Source: Planctomycetota bacterium (GTDB lineage: Bacteria; Planctomycetota; MHYJ01; JACQXL01). Taken from it: a stretch of DNA of 64,000 bases. This document shows, piece after piece, positions 1 through 8,119 of the stretch. The translations under genes were made by a program, and so were the position numbers. Under the pieces are notes generated by a model, which made no database searches, was not told the DNA's origin, and saw only the letters and a program-made list of their open reading frames with translations. Location: assembly GCA_016235865.1 (NCBI GenBank), contig JACRIK010000003.1:310001-374000 (forward strand), written 5' to 3'. Position 1 is the stretch's first letter; each line of letters starts with the position of its first letter.

Positions 1-624
1 CTCCAAATCTGAGATTCTCCTCCTCACCCCTTCGATGGTCCCGTTGTTTCTGACCATTGCGATTAGATTCTTCAACTTATCCAGGTATTCCATAATCACC
101 TTGTGCTCTTCCATCATCGTATGAATCGGATGGCCCGGCTCTGGTGTAATCTGGTCGGCCTTTAGGTTTTCGGCCATCACCTCGAGATGCACATCGCACA
201 GGCCCATAATTTCATCGCGGGTAATGCCTTCCTTAATAAGTTCCTGCTCTAGCACGGCCAGTTCGGTCGGCCCGACCGAGCGCAGTAACTGCTTAGCCTG
301 TTCCTTTATGACAGCTGAACCGCCGGCAGTCTGCAGTTTCTTGAGAATCTCTTTTATTTCCCCCTTTGGGTTACTGGCGGCTAAATCCTTCGTCTTCTTA
401 ATCTGGACAATCCAGTCCCTGGGCCCCTGTTGCCTGTATTCCCACTCAAAGATATTTGGATACTCGGCCTGAAACTGGTACCTAAGTGGCTTGGGGTCGT
501 GGTCATTGGTAATCTCCAGGGTTTGGCCGGCCTTGAGGCCATTCCAAACCTCAAATATCTTTTCGTGCCGTTCAAAAGGATGCATCGGCCTTAAATCCAG
601 TTTTTCTACGGTTGTTTCTATCAT
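1..624 (-). CDS. DUF2249 / DUF438 hemerythrin-type protein (3' end beyond window)
   Basis: The reading frame is open from an ATG at 624 down to base 1, so the C-terminus is missing. GAGGG lies shortly upstream of the ATG. Residues about 8-75 resemble DUF2249 (LDLRPMHPFERH near the start, then a segment with EWEYRQQGPRDW). Residues about 85-165 resemble the DUF438 helical domain (LEQELIKEGITRDEIMGLCD). The last visible part, HPIHTMMEEHKVIMEYL, is the start of a hemerythrin-like HHE region, which normally binds a di-iron site, often followed by a PAS domain. Members of this family are linked to redox, NO or O2 sensing in anaerobes. It is the downstream gene of a minus-strand pair with the zinc-ribbon gene at 746-1069 and probably shares the FNR-type promoter at about 1122. 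Function is inferred from family only. Confidence 0.8.
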   Translation of the reverse strand, partial: MIETTVEKLDLRPMHPFERHEKIFEVWNGLKAGQTLEITNDHDPKPLRYQFQAEYPNIFEWEYRQQGPRDWIVQIKKTKDLAASNPKGEIKEILKKLQTAGGSAVIKEQAKQLLRSVGPTELAVLEQELIKEGITRDEIMGLCDVHLEVMAENLKADQITPEPGHPIHTMMEEHKVIMEYLDKLKNLIAMVRNNGTIEGVRRRISDLE

Positions 625-636
625 TCTTTTACCCTC

Positions 637-725
637 TGGCGCCGAAGCGCCATGGCGCCCTTATGGCGCCACTTTATTCCCCGATACAATATCGGGGTAG
701 ACCCGCCCCCCGATGTCCATCGGGA
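637..725. repeat. GGCGCC-rich palindromes between the two minus-strand genes
   Basis: This gap holds overlapping inverted repeats of GGCGCC/GCGCCA type (637-672) and a CCCCGATA/TATCGGGG stem (681-697), then a second CCGATG/CATCGG stem. Similar GGCGCCA...TGGCGCC palindromes occur at about 30074, 49395, 51109 and 54114, always between genes. They behave like a dispersed intergenic palindrome (REP-like) family. Confidence 0.6.
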
Positions 726-745
726 CAGGTTTGACGGTGTTATTC

Positions 746-1069
746 TTACTGTTTCTTCTCTTTCTCATTTTGTTCTTTAGTAATCCCTCTGTTCATGGTT
801 TGTTTTGTAGTATCACCGGTTTCCGTGGCGCAGGGCGCGGTCTTTTCTATTTCCTTTAGGTCCCGGCCGATGCAGTATTTGGCATACTGGCACCATTCGG
901 CGCAACCCAGGTCGAGCTTGGGATTCCGGAACCGGTGCCCGCACTTCTTACAACGCCGGTAGACATCGTCCTTCCAGAATTCCACCTTGGCCTGGCATTT
1001 GGGGCAATCTACATCGTAGATATCCTCCGGCTTCCAAAACTGCATATCCTGTCCGGGACATCTGGCCAT
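746..1069 (-). CDS. Small zinc-ribbon protein
   Basis: A 107-residue protein with two CxxC pairs (CPKC about residue 22, CKKC about residue 40), which form a classic zinc ribbon, followed by a Cys-containing segment (CAEWCQYAKYC). The C-terminus is charged and looks disordered. The start MARCPGQDMQFWKPEDI is similar to a conserved hypothetical family in anaerobes, whose function I do not know. It is the first gene downstream of an FNR-type box (1122-1135) with a TATAAT-like -10 on the minus strand (1096-1101). It precedes the DUF438 gene, which suggests joint induction under low oxygen or nitrosative conditions. Confidence 0.75.
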   Translation of the reverse strand: MARCPGQDMQFWKPEDIYDVDCPKCQAKVEFWKDDVYRRCKKCGHRFRNPKLDLGCAEWCQYAKYCIGRDLKEIEKTAPCATETGDTTKQTMNRGITKEQNEKEKKQ

Positions 1070-1095
1070 ATATCACTTTCCTTTCTCCGCTTATA

Positions 1096-1135
1096 TTATA
1101 ACATAGATCGAGAATTTAACCTTGACCTAAGTCAA
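1096..1135 (-). promoter_or_regulatory. FNR/DNR-type box plus -10 element
   Basis: TTGACCTAAGTCAA (1122-1135) is a dyad with five matching bases per arm, close to the FNR/DNR consensus TTGAT-N4-ATCAA. On the minus strand TATAAT lies at 1101-1096. The box centre would be about 40 bp upstream of the start point, the usual class II activation geometry. It differs at one base from the reverse complement of the box at 52203. Confidence 0.7.
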
Positions 1136-1198
1136 GAACGGTTAAAATTTTTATCAGCCTCCGTTTAATAAGAATCTCACTAAAATATGAGAATGGGA

Positions 1199-1227
1199 TT
1201 GACATTTTTATGTCAGCATGCTATCAT
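1199..1227 (+). promoter_or_regulatory. Sigma-70-type promoter
   Basis: TTGACA (1199-1204) and TATCAT (1222-1227) are separated by exactly 17 bp. The position, just upstream of the preferred ATG at 1247, supports that start over the in-frame ATG at 1187, which would put the promoter inside the coding sequence. Confidence 0.6.
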
Positions 1228-1246
1228 ACCGGCAGGGAAAAAGGTT

Positions 1247-3916
1247 ATGTCTAATTCTAATATTATCATTAATAAAGCCCAGCAAGATCCCGTTTCGTCT
1301 CAACATGATTTGGAACACATTACTTTAGATAACCTATTAGAGAAATCTCTTATCGGAGCATATCTCTTCCAGGATGGAATTATCAGATATATCAATCCTC
1401 AGATGGCGCAGATGCTCGGCTATACGATTGATGAATTAATCGGAAAGGAAGCCAAAAGCCTCATTCTACCTGAAGATTTACCAGTAGTACAGGAAAATAT
1501 TCGGGCACGCTTGTCCGAAAGTGTTTCGGGTATTCGTTATTCCTTCAGGGCGGTAAAAAAGAACAAGGAGATTATCTGTTTTGAGGTCCATGGCTACCGG
1601 ACCACATATGAAGGCCGTCCGGCTATTATCGGGACCGCCCAGGATGTCACCGCCCATAAACTGGCAGACGATAAACTCAGGGAAAGCGAAGAGTATTACC
1701 GCACAATGGTTGACCACTCTAACGATATGATATGGACACTGGATACCGCCGGCAACTTTACCTATTTCAATAAGCGCTCCGAAGAAATAAGCGGTTATAA
1801 ATTGGAGGACTGGCGTGGTAAATCATTTGCCCCCTTAATCGTCAAAGACGACCTGCCCGCCATTTCCGATGCCTTTCAGAAAACACTGCAAGGAACACCC
1901 CAACATTATGAGGCGCGGGTATTTAATAAAGAAGGCAATATTTTTGTCCTTTCGGTGAATTCGGCGCCTATCATTAAAAATGGTAAAGTAACCGGCACGG
2001 TCAGTTTTGGGCATGACATCACCGAGCGCAAGAAGATACAGGAAATGCTTATCGAATCAGAGGAAAAATATCGGATTATGGTGGAGAATTCCAACGATTT
2101 AATCTGGACGCTTGATATTGAGGGACGCCTGACTTTCGTTAATAATCGTGCGCTGGAAATCGGCGGCTATTCAAGGTCGGAGTTGGATAAAAAACATTTC
2201 AGTTTGGGAGTTCATCCGGATGACCTGAACAAGGTTAAAATACACGTTGCCAAAACGTTTCAAGGGGAATCTCAAACCTACGAGGTGCGGGTGGCCGACC
2301 GCCACGGAAAAACACTGGTTCTGCTGGTTAACGCTGCGCCTCTTTACCGGAATAAACAGGTTATCGGAGTGGTCAGTTTCGGGCACGATATCACCCAACT
2401 CAAACAACAGGCCGAAGACCTGAAACTGCTTTATGAAGCCGGTAAAATATTCTGCTCATTCCTGGACGAAAAAGAAGCGCTGGAAGAAATCAGCCGGCGC
2501 TGCGCGGAGGTTATGAATGTTGATCTAGCGCTGGTGCGATTAATCAAAGATAATCATCTCGTGGTAAAGGGCGGCTTCTACCGCCACCTCCAGGATAAGG
2601 AAGAAGTGGAGCGCCTACTCAAAGACAACCCGATTAAGATTGGCCAGGGTATTGCCGGCCGGGTGGCCCAAACCGGCGAACCGCTTGTTTCCGATGTTGC
2701 TCCCGCAGAATCTTTAACTCTGCCCGGTTATGCCAATTACCTGCGCGACCGTAAATGGCTGGTTATCCCCATGAAGATAAAAGAACGGGTCATCGGCGTC
2801 CTGACTTTTATCACGGCTGACTTATCCCGTGTATTCTCCGAACATGATATATCCCTGGCCCAGGGCATTGCCAACCAGGCCGCGATTGCCGCTGAAAATG
2901 CCCGGCTCTTTGAAGATATAGAACGCTCCGAGCGACGTTATCGCACTATCCTTGATAACTCCGCAGATGCTATTATCAACATAGATTCCGGCTTTAAAGT
3001 TGTCACCTGGAGTAATGGAGCCGAACGGATCTTCGGCTATTGCCGCGAAGAAATTATCGGGCAATCATTAAATATAATCGTACCCGAAAGCGAGTGGCCG
3101 GTAACGCTTGATAAACTAAATGAAGCCAAGAAAACCGGTTTTATCAGTAACTGGGAAACGATGCGCAAAACCAAAAGCGGGCGATTAGTGGACGTGGAAA
3201 TTACGCTTACCTACCTGGGGCCGGAATTGGGATTTATCGGCATACTGCGGGATATTACCGAACGGAAGCGGGCCGAGACGGAAATCCAGCAAAGTTATAA
3301 CAAGCTGCATGAATTATTAAAAAGCATCGTTTATGCCATGGCGAAGATGGTGGAAAAGAAAGATCCTTATACCGCGGGCCATCACGAACAGACCTCAAAC
3401 CTCGCCTGCGCCATTGCCGAAGAAATACAACTTAACCCGGAGAGTATCGAAGGACTCCGGGTGGCCGGAATACTTCATGATATCAGCAAGATATATATCC
3501 CAACCAAGATTCTCAATAAACCCAAACGGCTGACCGGGTCTGAATTCAAAGTAATCGAAACCCATCCGCAACTTGCCTATGACATATTAAAACTCATAGA
3601 ATTCCCCTGGTCGGTTGCCCAGATTGTCTTTCAGCACCACGAACGAATGAATGGTTCCGGATACCCGATGAAATTATCAGGCAACAATATCCTTTTGGAA
3701 GCCCGAATCCTGGCTGTGGCTGATGTGGTTGACGCTATGATTTCAGACCGGCCCTACCGCAAATCACTCGGCATCAGAAAGGCATTAAAAGAAATCTCCG
3801 ATTATAAAGGAATCCTTTATGACCCGAAGGTGGTTGAGGCCTGCGTAAATCTCTTTGTCCAGAAAGGATTCAAACTAAGAAGCAAGGGTACCCGCAAACA
3901 CCCTTCGGCTAAATAA
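1247..3916 (+). CDS. PAS-PAS-PAS-GAF-PAS-HD-GYP sensor, putative c-di-GMP phosphodiesterase
   Basis: About 889 residues, with no obvious membrane segment. Three PAS repeats fill the N-terminal 390 residues, each ending in a GHDIT or AQDVT-type PAC strand. A GAF domain follows (about 400-560), then a fourth PAS ending in LRDITERKR, and a C-terminal HD-GYP domain. The HD-GYP signature is visible: GILHDISKI (HD dyad) and HHERMNGSGYP (GYP). This family hydrolyses cyclic-di-GMP. Start chosen at 1247 because a TTGACA-N17-TATCAT promoter overlaps the upstream alternative. It probably joins small-molecule sensing to c-di-GMP turnover in a genome region rich in c-di-GMP effectors (PilZ, MshEN). Confidence 0.88.
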   Translation: MSNSNIIINKAQQDPVSSQHDLEHITLDNLLEKSLIGAYLFQDGIIRYINPQMAQMLGYTIDELIGKEAKSLILPEDLPVVQENIRARLSESVSGIRYSFRAVKKNKEIICFEVHGYRTTYEGRPAIIGTAQDVTAHKLADDKLRESEEYYRTMVDHSNDMIWTLDTAGNFTYFNKRSEEISGYKLEDWRGKSFAPLIVKDDLPAISDAFQKTLQGTPQHYEARVFNKEGNIFVLSVNSAPIIKNGKVTGTVSFGHDITERKKIQEMLIESEEKYRIMVENSNDLIWTLDIEGRLTFVNNRALEIGGYSRSELDKKHFSLGVHPDDLNKVKIHVAKTFQGESQTYEVRVADRHGKTLVLLVNAAPLYRNKQVIGVVSFGHDITQLKQQAEDLKLLYEAGKIFCSFLDEKEALEEISRRCAEVMNVDLALVRLIKDNHLVVKGGFYRHLQDKEEVERLLKDNPIKIGQGIAGRVAQTGEPLVSDVAPAESLTLPGYANYLRDRKWLVIPMKIKERVIGVLTFITADLSRVFSEHDISLAQGIANQAAIAAENARLFEDIERSERRYRTILDNSADAIINIDSGFKVVTWSNGAERIFGYCREEIIGQSLNIIVPESEWPVTLDKLNEAKKTGFISNWETMRKTKSGRLVDVEITLTYLGPELGFIGILRDITERKRAETEIQQSYNKLHELLKSIVYAMAKMVEKKDPYTAGHHEQTSNLACAIAEEIQLNPESIEGLRVAGILHDISKIYIPTKILNKPKRLTGSEFKVIETHPQLAYDILKLIEFPWSVAQIVFQHHERMNGSGYPMKLSGNNILLEARILAVADVVDAMISDRPYRKSLGIRKALKEISDYKGILYDPKVVEACVNLFVQKGFKLRSKGTRKHPSAK

Positions 3917-3936
3917 CTGTATCACCCATGGTATCG

Positions 3937-4644
3937 TTAGGGCTTCAGCCCGGCCGCGATTTCCTCCAGGCGCGCCTTGTTGAGAATGGCGATTCGGTTG
4001 CCCGATACCTTGATGACCCTTTTGGACTTGAATTTATTCAGGGTGCGCGAGAACGTCTCGCTGATGGTGCCCAGCCGGGAGGCCAGTTCCTTTTTGGTAA
4101 TGACCAGTTTTATTTCTGTTACCTGTCCGGGCGCCGAATCCAGCAGGTATTTGGCCAGCCGGGCCGGGACGTCCTTAAGCGCCAGCTCTTCTATCACCGT
4201 TACCATATGACGCAGGTACTGGGACATTGAGGCCAGCATATTGAGCGAAATTTGGGGATTGTCCCGGATGAGTTTAACCAGGTCGTTCTTGAACAGGAAA
4301 AACACCTCGCTGTCAATAGTCGCCGAGGCATTGGCCGGTGAAAACCCCTTGGTAAATGCGGCCGCCTCGGCAAAGGTCCCGCCCGGACCGACCAGATGAA
4401 TAATCTGCTGTTTACCGTCCGGGGAAAGCTTATAGACCTTAACCTGGCCGGAGATGACGATGTAAAAGCCCTCCAGCTCCTGGCCTTCTGAGATAATCAA
4501 TTGCCCCTTGCGGAACTTACGCCTGACAACCAAACGGCTGACCCGCTCCAAATCCAGAGGGCTCAAGCCGGAAAACAGCGGCACCTGCTTAAGGATACGC
4601 TCATATTCCCCGGAACAGTTGGCGCAATAATCAGGATTCTTCAT
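3937..4644 (-). CDS. CRP/FNR-family transcriptional regulator (DNR-like)
   Basis: 235 residues. The N-terminal part is a cyclic-nucleotide-binding-type beta barrel (LFSGLSPLDLERV, GQVKVYKLSPDGKQQIIHLVGPGGTFAE). A long dimerisation helix follows, then a C-terminal HTH with TKKELASRLGTISETFSRTL. The E-x-x-S-R pattern in the recognition helix matches the residues by which FNR/DNR proteins read TTGA/TCAA half sites. Only one N-terminal CxxC (CANC, residues 7-10) is present, so a classical four-Cys FNR [4Fe-4S] cluster is unlikely. A haem or NO-sensing DNR-type role is plausible. Candidate targets in this window are the TTGA-N6-TCAA boxes at 1122 and 52203. Confidence 0.87.
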   Translation of the reverse strand: MKNPDYCANCSGEYERILKQVPLFSGLSPLDLERVSRLVVRRKFRKGQLIISEGQELEGFYIVISGQVKVYKLSPDGKQQIIHLVGPGGTFAEAAAFTKGFSPANASATIDSEVFFLFKNDLVKLIRDNPQISLNMLASMSQYLRHMVTVIEELALKDVPARLAKYLLDSAPGQVTEIKLVITKKELASRLGTISETFSRTLNKFKSKRVIKVSGNRIAILNKARLEEIAAGLKP

Positions 4645-4821
4645 ATAAATAAATCACTCACACGGATACCTCATTCGCGCCTATCTGCGTTCGCTATCGC
4701 GGTCTCTGCTGAGTTCATCTGTGGTTGCAGTTTTTCCCGTTGATTTTACTATACAAAATATTTTAGGTATGTTAAGAAATAAATGAATTGTTCGTGTTGT
4801 TGTTCACAAGGAGATGTTGAT

Positions 4822-5760
4822 ATGAACCCGATGAAGGATTGCTTCCTGTTCCTGTCCAAACGAACCCTGTTACAAAAACTGCTTTCCACCTCCGGCCCCT
4901 GCAAGATAATCTCCCGGAGATTCGTCTCCGGCGAGACCCTGGATGAATCAATCCATGCCGCCAAAGACCTGAACAAACACGGTATCCTGGTCACCATGGA
5001 CCATCTGGGCGAAAGCGTCTGCGACGAGTCATCGGCCCTGGAGGCCGCGGATGAATATCTCAATATCCTGGAGAAAATCAAGCCGGAATCCGGCAATAAT
5101 ATCACCGTCTCGCTCAAACTCACCCAGATGGGCCTGGATATCGGTGATAATTTCTGCCTGGACAATATGCGCCGCATTATGAATAAGGTCAGGGACTACC
5201 GCAAGCTGCTTACTATTGATATGGAAGACACACCCTATACCGACCGAACCCTGAATATTTACACTACTTTACTCAAGGAAGGATTTGCCGGCACCGGAAT
5301 CGTCATCCAGGCGTACTTAAGGCGGAGCGAGGCGGATATCAGGAATCTCTTGGCGCTCGGGCCGCGTATCCGGCTCTGCAAGGGCGCCTACAAGGAACCG
5401 GCAAAAGTCGCCTTCCCGGATAAAAAGGATGTGGACAGCAATTATACCAACCTGCTGGCTATTATGTTCAGTAAAGACGCCCTGGCCAAGGGCACCTATC
5501 CGGAAGTAGCATCGCACGACGAGAATATCATCAACTGGACCATTAACCACGTCAGGCAGAATCATATTCCGGCCGACAAGTTTGAATTCCAGATGCTCTA
5601 CGGCATCAGGCGCGACCTGCAGGAAAAACTGGTCAGCCAGGGCTATCGGATGCGGGTCTATCTGCCTTACGGCACGCACTGGTATCCGTATTTTATGCGG
5701 CGCCTGGCCGAACGACCGGCTAATGTCTGGTTTATGGTCAAGAATATGTGCTACCGGTAA
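4822..5760 (+). CDS. Proline dehydrogenase, monofunctional
   Basis: 312 residues, the usual size for single-domain proline dehydrogenases, which oxidise proline to pyrroline-5-carboxylate with FAD. Seen motifs: a beta-strand with IDMEDTPYTDRTL, IQAYLRRSEAD, IRLCKGAYKEP, and near the end VYLPYGTHWYPYFMRRLAERPAN, typical of the FAD/substrate pocket. AAGGAG lies 12 bases before the ATG at 4822. The frame is open upstream to an ATG at 4783, which would add a curious Cys-rich leader, but that start has no ribosome binding site. No P5C dehydrogenase is adjacent. Confidence 0.9.
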   Translation: MNPMKDCFLFLSKRTLLQKLLSTSGPCKIISRRFVSGETLDESIHAAKDLNKHGILVTMDHLGESVCDESSALEAADEYLNILEKIKPESGNNITVSLKLTQMGLDIGDNFCLDNMRRIMNKVRDYRKLLTIDMEDTPYTDRTLNIYTTLLKEGFAGTGIVIQAYLRRSEADIRNLLALGPRIRLCKGAYKEPAKVAFPDKKDVDSNYTNLLAIMFSKDALAKGTYPEVASHDENIINWTINHVRQNHIPADKFEFQMLYGIRRDLQEKLVSQGYRMRVYLPYGTHWYPYFMRRLAERPANVWFMVKNMCYR

Positions 5761-5794
5761 TCCGTGCGGCGTATCTGTGTCTATTTGCGTGTAT

Positions 5795-5830
5795 CTGCGG
5801 AGTCGCAACGGAGTCCCGATTATTTCGGGG
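5795..5830 (-). repeat. 36-bp intergenic repeat (copy 1)
   Basis: The minus strand here begins CCCCGAAATAATCGGGACTC and matches the plus strand at 9427-9462 at 34 of 36 positions. It contains a CCCCGAAA/TTTCGGGG-type hairpin. It sits between proline dehydrogenase and lgt, overlapping the end of lgt. Confidence 0.65.
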
Positions 5831-6920
5831 TGGTTGCAACTGTTTTGGCATAATGCCTCTTCAACCAGAAGAACAGAATTGCGCTGACCACAAAAAGCCC
5901 GATGCTGACCCATTGCGAATAGGATATGCTGGTGATAAAGCTCTTGTTATCGCCCCTCATTAATTCCACGCTGAATCGTCCGATGGCGTATAGCATCCCG
6001 GCATAGGCAATGATAAATCCGTGCCTCGGCTCAACCTGATTGCCCTTGCCATCAAACCGCTTCTTCCGGGTCCATATCATAGAAAGGATAACAAAAAACG
6101 CTATGCCTAAAAGAGACTCGTAGATCTGGGCCGGATGCACCGGCAAGCTTGACAGAGCGCTATCGGAAATCAGGCCCTGATGAACATGGTCAATAAAGGC
6201 CGGGCTGCCAATAATCTCGCCCTTGGCGTTGCTTATCATCGGGAAAGAGACCGACCAGGGCAGGTACTGGACTATTTTGCCGTAACAACAGCCGTTCAGG
6301 AAACAGCCGATTCGGCCGAAGGCCAGTCCTAATAATATACCGGGCATCAAGAGGTCGCCGATCTTCAGGACCGATATTTGATTCTTCTTGAGATAGTAAA
6401 TAATGGAAAACACGGCCAGAATCACCCCTCCGTAAAAGACCAGCCCGCCGTGCCAGACATAGAACACACCCCAATCATACTCGCCCCGGTGCAGGAGCAG
6501 ATAAACCAGCCGGGCCAGGACAATCGCCGTGACAAATGACAGAATGAGGAGTTTAAAGAATGTGCCGAATACGAAAGGCGAGACCGATTTTTCCCGCTTC
6601 CGGTTTGCCCGGTAGTGCAGGGCAAAGGGAATAAAGAACCCGACCATCCCGGCCCAGATATTCATTCCGCCGTCTGACAGGTCAAACAGCTTGAAATCAA
6701 AGTTCTCGGTGAAGTAAATGATGTGCAGAATCCGGGCGCCGACAATGCCGCTGATCATCGCTATTAATCCGATATCAAAAATCAGTTCGCCGGAGACGTT
6801 GTCCCGGTCGGCCCGGCGCGCCGTGATGTATATGGCCGTCAGGAATCCCAGCATGACCATAAACCCGTAGGAGTATATGGGCAGATGCAGGAACGGCAAC
6901 TCAATTAATTTCGGATGCAT
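5820..6920 (-). CDS. lgt: Prolipoprotein diacylglyceryl transferase
   Basis: 366 residues, an inner-membrane enzyme that transfers diacylglycerol to the lipobox cysteine of lipoprotein precursors. The start MHPKLIELPFLHLPIYSYG is typical of Lgt. The protein has multiple hydrophobic segments, HGGLVFYGG, the signature GLAFGRIGCFLNGCCYG, and WSVSFP followed by HPAQIYESL. The ATG at 6920 is preferred, though no clear ribosome binding site is seen. Several lipoproteins in the window (24086, 45187, 46080, 51209, 54334) would be its substrates. It is convergent with proline dehydrogenase. Confidence 0.93.
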   Translation of the reverse strand: MHPKLIELPFLHLPIYSYGFMVMLGFLTAIYITARRADRDNVSGELIFDIGLIAMISGIVGARILHIIYFTENFDFKLFDLSDGGMNIWAGMVGFFIPFALHYRANRKREKSVSPFVFGTFFKLLILSFVTAIVLARLVYLLLHRGEYDWGVFYVWHGGLVFYGGVILAVFSIIYYLKKNQISVLKIGDLLMPGILLGLAFGRIGCFLNGCCYGKIVQYLPWSVSFPMISNAKGEIIGSPAFIDHVHQGLISDSALSSLPVHPAQIYESLLGIAFFVILSMIWTRKKRFDGKGNQVEPRHGFIIAYAGMLYAIGRFSVELMRGDNKSFITSISYSQWVSIGLFVVSAILFFWLKRHYAKTVATTPK

Positions 6921-6972
6921 TTTGCAGATAAAACAATCTCTACGAATAAATGTCAAGAAAAATGTCTCACCA

Positions 6973-7036
6973 CAAAGAGCACCAAGGTCACGAAGGAAAT
7001 CTTATGTTCTATTCTTTGTGGTCTTTGTGGTTGCCT
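6973..7036. repeat. CACAAAG inverted repeat
   Basis: ACCACAAAGAGCACCAAGG is followed about 40 bases later by CTTTGTGGTCTTTGTGGTTG, forming a long imperfect stem. The same CCACAAAG/CTTTGTGG motif recurs between genes at about 10493, 12436, 15800-15860 and 33660, so it is a dispersed intergenic repeat. Confidence 0.6.
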
Positions 7037-7086
7037 CTTAAGTATTTTCTTGAGTATCTGTCTTTCTTTTAGTATATCCTTACTTT

Positions 7087-8028
7087 ATGAGTATTAACTT
7101 TCTTGGTGTTAAGCAGACGCCGTTGAACCAGGCGCGGTTCGTGGTTTTACCCCTGCCTTATGACGTCACCACCAGTTACATCAAAGGCACGGCCCGCGGA
7201 CCAAAGGCCATCATTGACGCCTCCACCCAATTGGAATTCTTTGACGAGGAGTTACATCAGGAATCCTGTATCCGGAATCCAATTCACACCCTGCCGGTCC
7301 CGCCCCTGGATTTCCAATCCAAGGCGGACAAACTCATCCCGGCGCTGGGTGGTTATATGAAGACCTTGGTCGGGAAACTATCTCGCGGACAGACGCTTAT
7401 CTCTCTGGGCGGCGAGCATTCGCTCTCCTATCCCATCGTCAACGCCTATCAGTCAATCTATAAGGATTTGTCGGTCTTGCACCTGGATGCCCATTCAGAC
7501 CTGCGCGACTCGTATGGCGGAACCAAATACAGCCATGCCTGCGTGATGAAACGCATTTATGACAGCAATGTCAAGAGTATAGTCCAGGTCGGTATCCGCA
7601 ACCTCACTGCGGACTGTATGAAATTAATTAACGCTCAGAGTTTATCCCGCCAAAGGCGGGACTCCACGCCCGGAGTTTACACTGAGCGTAGCGAATGTGC
7701 TCTACGCCCTAAGCTTTCCACCCACTTCGCCCATACCCAACCTGATTACAAAAAATTAGGTAAGTCGATTCTTTCTGGTTTGTCCGACCACGTTTATGTA
7801 ACCATTGACCTGGATGTCTTCGACCCATCCGTGATGCCGGCCGTGGGCACACCCGAACCGGGCGGCCTGAACTGGTATCAGGTCCTGGACGTCCTGCGTC
7901 CGGTATTCAGGAGCAAAAAGGTCGTGGCCTTTGACGTGGTGGAACTCTGCCCGATAAAGGGTTCTATCCATGCCGACTTTACCGCAGCCAAACTGATTTA
8001 TAGATTAATAGGGTATCTGGTAAAATAA
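7087..8028 (+). CDS. speB: Agmatinase/arginase-family hydrolase with in-frame insertion
   Basis: 313 residues of the ureohydrolase family, which binds two Mn ions. Metal-site motifs are intact: GGEHS, LDAHSDLRDSYGG, SHACVMKR, and DLDVFDPS followed by GTPEPGG. Agmatinase (agmatine to putrescine plus urea) is the commonest activity in this subgroup, but formiminoglutamase or guanidinobutyrase cannot be excluded. Residues about 185-220 (DNA 7641-7735) do not belong to the family. They encode a basic, Cys-containing stretch (YTERSECALRPKL) derived from a repeat found between genes elsewhere. The insert lies in a loop between core strands and keeps the frame, so the enzyme may still work. Confidence 0.82.
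   Translation: MSINFLGVKQTPLNQARFVVLPLPYDVTTSYIKGTARGPKAIIDASTQLEFFDEELHQESCIRNPIHTLPVPPLDFQSKADKLIPALGGYMKTLVGKLSRGQTLISLGGEHSLSYPIVNAYQSIYKDLSVLHLDAHSDLRDSYGGTKYSHACVMKRIYDSNVKSIVQVGIRNLTADCMKLINAQSLSRQRRDSTPGVYTERSECALRPKLSTHFAHTQPDYKKLGKSILSGLSDHVYVTIDLDVFDPSVMPAVGTPEPGGLNWYQVLDVLRPVFRSKKVVAFDVVELCPIKGSIHADFTAAKLIYRLIGYLVK
7641..7735. repeat. Palindromic repeat inserted in frame in the agmatinase gene
   Basis: It contains a CCCGCCAAAGGCGGG hairpin (7656-7670). Bases 7674-7702 match 27 of 29 positions with 51154-51182, which is the loop of a leader hairpin upstream of the YHS lipoprotein. One repeat therefore occurs both in a gene and between genes. Confidence 0.7.
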
Positions 8029-8119
8029 TCACACAGTGATGCAAGAAGGACTCCTGAAATAAGATTTGCTAATCCTGCCAGGATTTGATAATATTACATC
8101 GTAACAAGGAGTTATTTAT

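Noticed and set aside
5748-5963. Plus-strand open frames between proline dehydrogenase and lgt
   Set aside because: They overlap the lgt C-terminus and an intergenic repeat, with no start signal.
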